Origin: Kryptolebias marmoratus
Taxonomy: Eukaryota; Chordata; Actinopteri; Cyprinodontiformes; Rivulidae
NCBI RefSeq assembly: GCF_001649575.2
Contig: NC_051434.1
Location: 1,982,538-2,046,537 of the forward strand
Direction: 5' to 3'
DNA length: 64,000 nucleotides
Shown here: positions 54,838 to 64,000 of the stretch, one piece after another
Layout of the letters: every line of letters starts with the position of its first letter
How positions within the stretch are numbered: position 1 is the first letter of the stretch
Program-made: the position numbers and the translations under genes
The notes under the pieces: model-generated
Told to the model about the DNA's origin: nothing
Databases searched by the model: none
What the model saw: only the letters and a program-made list of their open reading frames with translations

Positions 54838-55053
54838 AGCCTGGTCCTGAGTCTGGTTCTGGTCCCGGTCCTGAGCCTGTTCCTGGTCCTGAGCCTGGTT
54901 CTGACTCTGACTCTGGTCCTGACTCTGACTCTGGTCCTGACTCTGACCCTGGTCCTGACCCTGGTCCTGGTTCTGGCCCTGATCCTGGTCCTGACCCTGG
55001 TCCTGATCCTGGCCCTGGTCCTCAGCCTGGTCCTGGTCCTGCTCCTGGTTCTG
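54838..55053 (+). repeat. Hexanucleotide minisatellite, inverted arm
   Basis: Tandem CTGGTC/CTGACC/CTGACT hexamers, about 35 units. Its reverse complement has the same unit as the forward arm 90 bp to the left. The Leu/Val-rich frame is an artefact of the repeat. Confidence 0.95.
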
Positions 55054-56154
55054 CTGCCTCCTCAGACAGAAAACTTACTGATTTAATGATGGATGTTCTG
55101 AGGCGACTGGTTCTGACTCGGTGCTGAATAAATAAACTGATTTTATTGTTTTATAAAAGTCTGAATCAATCGTCTCCTCCTCAGACTTCAGATTTAAACG
55201 GAGAAACAAGCAGAGAAACCAAACATCTTTAAAATCCTGAATTTAAGATCCGCTGGACCAGACGGACTCCGGTTTGTTTACTTCCTGAACACCGTTTCTC
55301 TCCTCCTCTCAGGTGATCCCTCCAACAAACATCTGGTTTGTCTGAAACATCAAACATTTATAATATTAAATCACAAATGATTGATTGATGATGATGATTG
55401 GGATTTTCTCTGCAGCAGACTGTCACTGGCGTTAATCTTCGCCTGGTTCTGTTTGTTTCTCACTGCACGGCTCGGGTCAGTCCGAATCTGCAGATATAAT
55501 GTTATTATCCATCTAAGTGACACTCAAATGCTCTGAAACTGTATCTGTATCGCATGCAATTTAAATGGGTTTGAAATAACAGCCCCTGTTTAAAGTGCTC
55601 TATTGCTCCTGCAGATGAAACATCCCAGTGTGGGGGCTGCATCCGCAATCAGAGAAACATGCCGAGCCTCGGGCCTGCACTTAACCATCGCGTTAAAAAA
55701 AAAAAAGAACAACAAGTACTCTCCTAAAAGGCTGAATATAACGTGCAGGAATTTAAGATTATTTCAGTGGGATGAAAGCAGCTCTTACTGTTGAATACCA
55801 CAAAAAGCCAAACCGTGCAGAATAAAAAAAGCACAATTATGAACTTATCACCAGCGTGCACGAAGAGAAGTCTCCGGTTCATCAGCAAACACGTCTGCTT
55901 TCACTTAGACTCACGTTTAACGCTTTTAGGCAAGAAAGAAACATTTCACTGCTGCGATTTGGGTTTTAAAAGAAACAATTAAATTTAATGATTTGATTTT
56001 GGTGCAAAATCCTCACGAAGGTTTGGATAGAAGTGAGAATATTGGAAAATAGTGTCACCAGATGATATATAAACATTTAGTTGGGTCGAAGTAACAGAAT
56101 CTGTGCTCAGTGATGGGATTTTGTTACGTTTAGGTGTAAAAATTAAGGTTAAGT

Positions 56155-56773
56155 CAGTCCCTCCAGCATTTCACGGGGCATTTTCCTAAAAGTTGCAATT
56201 TTTTAAAACTAAAATCAATAAAAACCCATAACTTTTAATATCTAAACCAAAAATACTTCCTAGTTCTGTAAGATAATTCCCAACAAACATTGACATTCTC
56301 AAAAGGTGCTTTATTTGAGAACTTTNNNNNNNNNNNNNNNNNNNNNNNNNNNNNNNNNNNNNNNNNNNNNNNNNNNNNNNNNNNNNNNNNNNNNNNNNNN
56401 NNNNNNNNNNNNNNNNNNNNNNNNNNNNNNNNNNNNNNNNNNNNNNNNNNNNNNNNTTTGCTGAAATCTTTGTGGGCAAATGTGAAGCATTAGTGGCCAT
56501 TTTGGCTTCGGTCGCTGCTCCTGCACGCTCCCGGCATTCTGATGTTAACAGGAAGTGACGTCACGTGTCTTCTTCCTGAGTTATTTGGGGTTATTTTGTA
56601 TTCCGCGCCACACAAACCCACAAAGAAAAGACTAGACCGCAGAAACGGTGGCGAATCACTTTAGAAACAATAAATATTGGGTTAAAGTTGCGGGAAAGTT
56701 GCGATTCTGTGGGGTTTGCTTGATTTTGCGTTAATAGTTGCGATCGCAACATCGCAAAATCCTGGAGGGTCTG
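56155..56773. mobile_element. hAT-like nonautonomous element, copy 3
   Basis: About 620 bp including a gap. Ends: CAGTCCCTCCAGCATTTC and CAAAATCCTGGAGGGTCTG. The internal AGTGACGTCACGTGTCTTCT and GACTAGACCGCAGAAACGGT are shared with the two other copies. Confidence 0.85.
56326..56456. other. Assembly gap (N run) inside hAT-like copy 3
   Basis: 131 unknown bases at the equivalent place to the gap in copy 2. Confidence 0.97.
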
Positions 56774-58334
56774 ATTAGTTTGGCTGAGGTGCAGAAACAA
56801 ACAAAAACACTGGTTAGGTTTAAGAATCAGACTTTTATTAGGGTTAGTTTGGTTTATTCATCAAAACTCGACTTTATTTAGGTAATAATAAATCTACCTA
56901 ACAGAGCATTCAGTTAGGGTTAGTTCAGATTAGGAATAAAAACCAGAGTTTTGTTGGTTTAAGGTTAAAAACTCGCTGGTTTTGTTCAGGTTAGGTTGGG
57001 ACAAGAAAACAACAGATTATATTTAGATCATCTGTGTTTATTTAGGAAAACAGAATATTTTGTAAAGTTTATGCACCAAAATCATCAGAGTTTTAGTTAA
57101 AGGTAAAATAAAACAAGTTTAAAATGACTGAATTACACTTAATCTGAATTTAAAAGTTATTTGTCAAACTTTTCAACTAATATCCCATTTGGTTAGTTTA
57201 TTTTACTTTTTAAACATTTCAAATATTTTCCAGTTTCTTGTTTTTTTACTTTAGATTTCTATAATCTATAAAAAGCTAATTATGTAGGTTTAAGCACAAA
57301 TACTGCCTCATTAGCTTTAGGAAAATATAAAAACACTTTCTGGTTTTCTTCGACTGACTCTTGAATCGTTAAGTGTTGAAATACAAAGAAATAAATTAAA
57401 AATTGCTGCTCAGTTTTGCTTTTACTGGAATTCCTGCCAGAAAGAAAACATTTATCCAACTCATTAAATCAATGTTTGAAATCTGAAATATTTCTTCCCA
57501 TTCAGATAAACTGGGAAGTAATGATGGTAACTGTGAGCCCGGTTAATAGATTTTAAAGTTTTAAATAAATGTTTTGGTCAGTAGTGTTGAAGATGTGCAG
57601 GATTACTCGTCATCTTCACTTCCACACATCTACCAAGATTTAAAAACCAGATGCATTCCCTCTTCCTCCCCCTGAACGGCACGCTGGTGTTCGGTTTATT
57701 AATAGCAGCTCTGCTGTTGGAGGGTAAAAAACAAAAAAAAACAAATTAAAAAGGAGGGGAAAAGACTATTAAAGGAACGGAGGAAAATGATGTGAGCGAC
57801 GCAGGAATGGGGGAAAACTGAGGGATGAGGAGCAGAAATAATAAATGTGGATGAGGAAGAGGAGGAGGAAGAGGGGGGGGTGTTAGGAGTGTGAGCTGCC
57901 TGCAGAAAAGAGGAGATTTTAAAGGTCTAAACTCTCCTGAGGGAGGCCATGAGTGACACTGGAACAACAACCGCCTCGCTATCTGTCGTCTGCTTTCTTT
58001 TTATCACTTTTAAGCTGAACTGATTCTCCTCCTGATGCAACATTTAACTTCTTTTTTAAGTCCTAACTCGGCCCCGTTTTTAGACGACTGTAGTTTGTAT
58101 ACAGTACCAATTTTTACAAAGTGCCTCAGCGTGACAATACCACAATTACTTTGTGCTTCTCCTCCCCCTCACACCCACGGCCCACCGGCGACTCGGACAG
58201 CAGCATCAGGACTCAGAGCTTACATTTACAGACTCTGAACAAGCAAATGAAGTCACGGACAAGCACACACGATGCAGAAGTATAAACACAGCATGCCGTG
58301 TGCGGCTCCCATCACTGATGTTAGGAGTGTGCAG

Positions 58335-58490
58335 AAATGACTGCAATCAGCCGGCAGTAATGATGAATCAAAGGCCACCATTATTCCTTTCAGCAAGGCA
58401 CTTTAGTGAAGAGGCACGAGAGCTGGCGGGTGGCGAAAGAAAAGGTGAGCGAGGAAAAATACAAAGAGCTCTGCAGAGATCGGGATTTTA
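58335..58490. other. Duplicated non-coding segment, copy A
   Basis: AAATGACTGCAATCAGC, then ATTATTCCTTTCAGCA, GGCACTTTAGTGAAGAGG and GAAAGAAAAGGTGAGCGAGG. The blocks recur in the same order 1.2 kb to the right. Not a recognised repeat family. Confidence 0.7.
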
Positions 58491-58734
58491 GACTATTATT
58501 CTGTTGCCTTCTGGGCAGAACACAGAGCGGCGTTTCTCTTCTGTTTTAACAAGAACGGGTTCTGAGTGACGGAAAAAAGAAAAGGAACTCGGCACGTTAT
58601 CAACAGAGTTCAGGAAGTCTGAAGGACAAATGATGGAAATTAGATGCTTATATGAGCTTTATCTTTGGTTTTAAATGAGGTTTTTTCCTCTAACAGAGGA
58701 GAAACGTGTTTCACTGCCGCCCCCGAAGGATCTG

Positions 58735-58830
58735 TCTGTCTGCATGTCTGTTGTGTTAGCAAAATATCTCGAACACCACTGGACAGACTTTCAGTTAGTC
58801 TCTTTAATTTGACAGAGGAGACGGGAGAAG
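58735..58830 (+). repeat. Dispersed teleost repeat fragment
   Basis: GTTAGCAAAATATCTCGAAC then CACTGGACAGACTTTCAGTT, the 5' block of the AAGATGGCCGCC family. Confidence 0.6.
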
Positions 58831-59154
58831 TTCAACGATGCGTTCAAGTAACCAAGGAAAAGTATTGATTCCTTCTTGAGCAGCACCAATTAATACTTTA
58901 GTTGCTGCTCTGTTGATGTAAAAAATATCAAACTATGTAGATTTTTTAATATAATTGCATATAATACAGATTAAAACGTGTCAACTAGTGTTTTGTGGGT
59001 AGTTAGGTGCTCTTTGGACCCTGTTGGACCAGAAGTTGCTTGGATTGTTTATTTGTGGAGCCGGTTGACTCACGTCATGTTACTGAGCATAAATATTGTC
59101 AGAAGGTTTTAACCAGAACAGATCGACCTTTGACCTTTCCTAAGTTTAACAGCC

Positions 59155-59192
59155 AGCGGGCGATATGCATTCCTTCAACCATTTTTAAGAGA
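59155..59192 (+). repeat. Dispersed teleost repeat end block
   Basis: AGCGGGCGATATGCATTCCT then TCAACC, the family's end palindrome, half preserved. Confidence 0.65.
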
Positions 59193-59449
59193 CAAAGACC
59201 TCAGAGGAGAGAAATATAAACCTTTAATGGCCACAAAAAGTCCAGAAAAACTGAACTCAGTCTTTAAAATGTTTAAACTCAAATCCTCCTTTTTAACAAT
59301 TCGTCTTATTTTTCTTTCTGGATGAAAGAAAACCTGAAATCTAACTTTTTGTGTAAGCCGTCACCGATATAAGCTGCTCTGACTGACAAACAGGGACATT
59401 TGCCCTCTACATTCACACACTCTTAAAAGATAAACACGGACTGTCACTC

Positions 59450-59472
59450 ACTCACACACACACACACACACA
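59450..59472. repeat. (CA)n microsatellite
   Basis: About ten CA units. Confidence 0.9.
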
Positions 59473-59521
59473 GCCTGCGGCCACCATCAGTGAAAAGACC
59501 ACTAAAGTTATAAGTACAGAC

Positions 59522-59700
59522 AAATGACTGCAATCAGCAAACAATTACGATGAATAAAAAAGGGAATGATTATAATCTTGGAAGCAAAAAGCACCTTTAT
59601 TCCTTTTGGCACGGCACTTCAGAAAATAAGTACGAGGGCCGCCGGGTGAGAAAGGAAAAGGTGAGTGGGAAAAAGACAAAGAGAGCTCGGCGGTGATCAG
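59522..59700. other. Duplicated non-coding segment, copy B
   Basis: AAATGACTGCAATCAGC, then TTTATTCCTTTTGGCA, GGCACTTCAGAAAATAAG and GAAAGGAAAAGGTGAGTGGG, in the order of copy A. Roughly three quarters of aligned bases agree by eye. Confidence 0.7.
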
Positions 59701-60089
59701 CATAATTTAATAGTGTGTCGCTGATTTTGTAACTAAGTGCAGCTGCTTTCAATTCAAAGCCTCTCCACTTGACCAAACAGGTCCCCTTGCAGGAAAAAAA
59801 TCTCAATTACGAACAATAAACATGCAATTTCTGCTCCAATTTCAATAAATACTGAAACACTTAATAAATATTGCTGTTATGGAAGACTGCATTTTTTCTT
59901 CCGTAAAAAAGTTTAAAAAACGCCTCTTTAAAGTTCCAATAAACGTTTATTTTTCATCAGGTTCTGGTTTTGAAGGGGGTCGCTCAAAGAAATAGTTTTG
60001 CAAAAGAGGTTTTAAAGCTCACTGGTGTAAACTGGTGCTGCAGCGGAATAAATGAGGAAACATCTGAATCTGTTTGTGCAGCGTTTACA

Positions 60090-60182
60090 TTAAAGCATCC
60101 TGGTGGTTTCATCGCCCGCTGTTTCTACCCAGCGTTAGCAAAATATCTCCTGAATCACTGGATGGATTCTTTCTGGAGCAGG
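60090..60182 (+). repeat. Dispersed teleost repeat fragment
   Basis: TTCATCGCCCGCTGTTTC and GTTAGCAAAATATCTCCTGA then ATCACTGGATGGATTCTTTC, the 5' block of the AAGATGGCCGCC family. The following MITE is inserted in it, and the family resumes after 60350. Confidence 0.65.
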
Positions 60183-60345
60183 GGCTCCTGGAGGTTTCAT
60201 CAGACGGTTTAATCTCCTCCTCATCAAACCATCAGGTTGGCACGGCAACAAGTCGTCCATTTAAACCAGCTGTTTTAAAGCAGGAACACGTCTAAAACCT
60301 GCAGGACAGCGCCCCCCCGAGGAGCAGAGTTTGACACCCCTGCAC
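60183..60345 (+). mobile_element. hAT-like palindromic MITE, partial copy
   Basis: Shares GGTTTAATCTCCTCCTCA, CATTTAAACCAGCTGTTTTA and CTAAAACCTGCAGGACAGCG with the copy at 38667, and ends GAGTTTGACACCCCTGCA. The left end is lost. Confidence 0.7.
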
Positions 60346-60349
60346 TGGA

Positions 60350-60450
60350 AGCACATCTGGAATTAATTAACATCTGGGGTCAATCCAATTCAAGATGGTG
60401 GCCACAGCTAACGAATGTGATCAATTACAAACTCAGTGAAGTTTACAGAT
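60350..60450 (+). repeat. Dispersed teleost repeat fragment (AAGATGGCCGCC family)
   Basis: GGGGTCAATCCAATTCAAGA then TGGTGGCCACAGCTAACG, continuing the family interrupted by the MITE on its left. Confidence 0.65.
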
Positions 60451-61338
60451 ATCCTTTAAGGATTCCCAGCCCTTTAACAGACTCTGGTATGTCTTATTTT
60501 GACTTTTATAACATTTTTACATCTGGTTCTGTTTGGTTTCTTCAGTCTCTCTTTTCTTCTACGTTATTCTCAAAAACGTACAAATAATTTCCCCTCTGAT
60601 AACAACAGGATTCTGGTGAAATGAGGAATAAAATCTTTCTCAGCAGAAACATGGTTCAAAGTTTAAACGGGTCACACAGAGTTGGACTTTCCATGACTCC
60701 ACTCTGAGATCTTTAACGTGTTTTTCACGTTCAGTTTAAGTTTATCTGTGCAAACTAACTCTTCTCACTCCCAGAAACTTTCCACTCCTTTTACAGATCA
60801 TACGTCTAAATGTCTGCATTTTGTCGGCTTAGATTATCACAAAATACGTCCCAATTTACCGCCGGGCTTTGGAGAAGAAAGCTGATTTGAGGTTTGAGGC
60901 CTCCTTCAACATTTCTGTCATTTGAAGATCTCGCTGGAGGATTTCTTCAGTCAGAAAATGAATCTTAAACACAAATGCTCTCGCTGACAAATAAATAAAT
61001 CAAAGCTGACTTTTAGTTTTTGATGCTCGATGTTGACACCGTGACTATTTGTTCTGTTAAGATCTGCAAATCCAGTCCATGTGCTTCCATTTTTTTTGTG
61101 TTTTATGATGTGTTTGATTCAAATTTAAACACTAAGTTGATGCAGACTTTTTTTTTGTTTCTCTCTGAAAAAAATATAGAAGCCAAGAAGCTGCAAAGCT
61201 ACAGAACAAAGAGCCTTTTTAGACCAAAAATTGTTTTAATGATCTGAAACAATGTTAAATATCAGGATTTTGGTTTCCGTCGCTTCTAAAAGCTTGTATT
61301 GATCCTGCAGATAAACTTAAAGGCTGATTGAAAATGTT

Positions 61339-61360
61339 CTTTGTGTGTGTGTGTGTGTGG
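61339..61360. repeat. (TG)n microsatellite
   Basis: About ten TG units. Confidence 0.9.
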
Positions 61361-62389
61361 GTAATTTCCTTTAAAGAGCCATTTTAAAACAAATGGGAAT
61401 GAGAGCAAAACGAGGTTGAGGATCAGCAACGATCCGCCGATCGAGGGCCCGTCGGATGATGGCTGACGAGAACAAGTGGGACAGAATCATAAATAATTTC
61501 AGGGCAGCTCTGTCTCTGTGCACTCAGGGTAATTAGCCTTCCGAGGGAAGCCATCGAACGGCGTTCCTGTTCCAGCAGGTCTGACGGGATCGCACAGACA
61601 GAAGCTCCAGCTCAGCGTGACCTTTTTGGAGAACTAATGTTTGTGTGGCAGATATTTTTGGGTGTGCAACACTTCCGAACCTTATCTGAAGCCAGAGATC
61701 CCCTTTCGTTTTCTGACAGCGGGAGCTTTTTCTGTCCCGTCTCTGCAGACTGAGCACGTTCTGCTGCTTCCTTCCTCAAATAACATCAGAGGTATGAAAG
61801 AAGGGCGGGCTCGTCGTGTCATCTCTAAACGATCCGGAGCAAATGAGTTTATCTAGGAGACGAGCGCCCCAAACCAGGCAGGATCAAACTGGGTCACGGG
61901 AAGGAGAACCAGAGACACGCAGGAGAAACCAGCTGCTTGTGGAAACACACCGAAGCTGTCATCGACCTCGTCAGCTCTGAGGAGGGCGGGAAAGCAGCGT
62001 ACACGCAAAACCGTTTCTGCGGCGAAGGCTGCAAACGTGTTGGTTCTGAGGAGGGAAAACTGTTACACGTCAACATTCGGACAGTTTGACAACTTTAATA
62101 AACTCAGAGGTGCTGTCAGAATCTTAAAGAAGCAGAATTTCCTGCTGGTTTGACAGTAAAATCAACATTTCATGAGATAAATTATTATTTTCATGGGTTT
62201 TATTTGCCTGACACTGAACTGTGAGTAAAATCTGACATTTCCTCAACTTCAATTTGTTTATTTTTTATTCTTAATAGCAGAAAAATAAAATTAAAATAGG
62301 TTTTTACAAGAACTGCGACGTTTAAAACTGCCTTATTCTCTTTTTCTTTCATGTCTCAGATTTCTGTAAGTCTTTATCTCCTGTTTCCT

Positions 62390-62680
62390 TCTGGACCCTG
62401 ACCCAGACGGAGTATTTCCGCGGTCTCATCCCAGCTGCTTCACACTCGACCCGCTCCGGTCAGCGTTGGAGGTCATGGGTCGAAGTCGCCATCAGAACCA
62501 CATCATCCACCGCTGCAGCTTCAGATCCTGTCTGAGAACGCCACAAACAGGACCTCCCAGCCCTGGCAGGTCCGACTTGCACTGGGAACAAGCTCGACTT
62601 TATGCCAAGGATTCGGACACAGTTCGGTTTTGGTTCTACGAGGACTGGAAAGTCTTTAAACATCATGACCTGGAACCAGG
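62390..62680 (-). mobile_element. LINE reverse-transcriptase fragment
   Basis: Minus strand: VDDVVLMATSTHDLQR corresponds to the YADDVVLLA catalytic box of LINE reverse transcriptases, followed by GTGTGAAGCAGCTGGGATGA, a familiar downstream block of RTE/L2-type fish elements. Stops and frameshifts are present; the copy is dead. Confidence 0.7.
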
Positions 62681-64000
62681 AACACGGTCATAAATCTTCT
62701 CCAAATCCATAAAACTCGTGTAGACCAGAGGCAAACCTTCATGACCTCCTGAGCAACTTTTCAAGAGTAAATTCAGCGTTTCAGAACAAGACATTATAGA
62801 TTTTAAAGATCCAAATAATCTTCTTCTGTGTTCATTGAGTGAACTCGCTTGTTTAAACTTCAGTTTTCAGATTTCCAGATCTTTCAAAGCTGCTTTGGAC
62901 CTTCTCACTAAGGATTAACCTGAAGGAAGCATCTCCTGCAGGTTGAAGCTTCTACAGCCCTCCACATGAACTCCTGAGAAGACACCAAGCTGCCTTTTTT
63001 TAAAACAAACAAACTTTATGACACATTTGTTTAACAGTTACAGCTGTTAAGAAAAAAGCAAAAAGCAAAAATATGCACCAAACCTTAGAGCAACAGATGC
63101 ATCAGTATGGTGCATCTGCTGATTTTAAACTGATAAATTCACCAACTATTAACATTTTTTTAATAGTTTGCACAATTTCAGCTAAACTGCAGGAGCTGCA
63201 GAGTGTTGAAGTCTTTTTTAAAGACTCGAGAGGCTAAACTGACTTTGCTGACTCCTAAATATTGCAGATTATTACCTGAGTTTAAGTTATTCTGTATAAC
63301 TTCCCCTTCATGCTCAGCCAACAGCACAGAGATCAGACCTGAGTCCGTGCGTCTGCCAGATGCACATTCATCCTCGGATCTTTAGCTTTTCACCCTGGCA
63401 GGAGAGGGAAAGAACTCCGGAGTCGAGCTGCTGCTCAATAGCAGCTGGCTGAGCAGCTCAGCTAAAAGGTTAAGCGACCGGGGTAATACCTGCACAAAAA
63501 GCAGAAGTGGGACGATGTATTTGGAAGGAGTCGCTCAGTTTTCTCCTCGTCAGACACTCGGGAGCGACCTCAGAGGCGGAGGGGAGATCGGTCCCATCGA
63601 GCACCTCCCGGCTTGTTTCAAACATTTGGAATATATTCAAGTGCTGAGTCGCCCAGGTCCAGAGCCGAGGGAGTGCTATAAATATTCATCCTACTTTACA
63701 GTTAAGTTCACCCACTCCAGCACATGTCACTTCAAGCCACTTCAAATGCACTTCACGCTGAAGATTCAAGTCCTGCAGGCCCCGAATCGAGGTCACGTTC
63801 TCCTGACGGCCAATCAGGACGACCCTGGGAAGGAGAGCGTCTGAGTCCCCGTCTCCGGGACTCAGATCGTGTTTATCTCCACGAACAGAGAGGGCAGGAG
63901 GCGGCCAATCATCGACGGACAATCATCCATCACTCAGACAGCGACTCTGCCACCTGGGTGCCTGGGAAACGCCATGGCAACGGCAGCCGTCTGTTTCCAG

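Larger units (their letters stand above)
51128..64000. other. Upstream intron or flank of nectin2, no Ig-domain exon found
   Basis: About 12.9 kb. On the minus strand I looked for Ig-domain hallmarks (Y-x-C-x-V, W after C) between splice sites and saw none. It is most likely a long intron before the transmembrane exon, with ectodomain exons to the right of the window. The repeats in it are listed separately. Confidence 0.6.

Noticed and set aside
54817..55086. Long Leu/Val-rich frame resembling a membrane protein
   Set aside because: Translation of the inverted arm of the same minisatellite.
61395..61860. GC-richer block considered as an exon
   Set aside because: Frames on both strands are short and none has acceptor/donor pairs with a recognisable product.
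63515..63922. 109- and 78-codon frames near the right edge, on both strands
   Set aside because: No recognisable domain, no splice or promoter context. Checked as a possible nectin Ig exon, but the Y-x-C pattern is missing.

Overview
The window is nuclear DNA from a ray-finned fish, most likely a percomorph teleost. Genes are split by short introns with vertebrate GT/AG borders. Composition is AT-moderate, with many (CA)n/(TG)n tracts. Teleost-type repeats are scattered throughout: RTE/Rex-like and L2-like LINE tails, hAT-like and TTAA-ended MITEs, and the (ATGG)n LINE tail. Five runs of N are assembly gaps. There are no prokaryotic genes, operons or CRISPR arrays.

Left part (about 0.6-19.8 kb): one complete gene on the minus strand, the Na+/K+-ATPase alpha-3 catalytic subunit (atp1a3). 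I placed all 23 coding exons by splice sites and reading frame. They total 3069 nt, giving 1022 residues from MG-YGRSDSYR to KETYY. All P-type ATPase landmarks are present: TGES, the DKTGT phosphorylation site, KGAPER and TGDGVND. The exon plan differs from the mammalian one I remember by one fused exon (245 bp = 110 + 135) and one split exon (89 + 180 = 269). Intron 1 is about 8.8 kb, and the putative promoter is a CpG- and GCC-rich stretch near 19.5-19.8 kb.

Middle part (about 19.8-43 kb): intergenic, with no gene I can support. It holds LINE 3' ends, MITEs, a 0.75-kb GGTAC-rich minisatellite with a 361-bp higher-order duplication, microsatellites, and a few GC-richer islands that may be regulatory.

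Right part (about 43-64 kb): the 3' half of a second minus-strand gene, a nectin-2-like (pvrl2/nectin2) immunoglobulin-superfamily adhesion molecule. Four exons encode the transmembrane segment and the whole cytoplasmic tail, which ends in the afadin-binding motif AMYV. I could not find the Ig-domain exons in the window; they probably lie beyond the right edge, behind an intron of at least 12.9 kb. That intron holds an inverted hexanucleotide minisatellite, more MITE copies and a duplicated non-coding segment at 58.3 and 59.5 kb.

atp1a3 sets ion gradients in neurons. Nectin-2 builds adherens-type junctions with afadin. They do not form a pathway, but both human orthologues are on chromosome 19q13, so their adjacency here fits an ancient linkage group. 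I found no convincing new biological system. The most checkable oddities are the duplicated non-coding element, the exon fusion and split in atp1a3, an isolated open segment in atp1a3 intron 1, and the inverted minisatellite.
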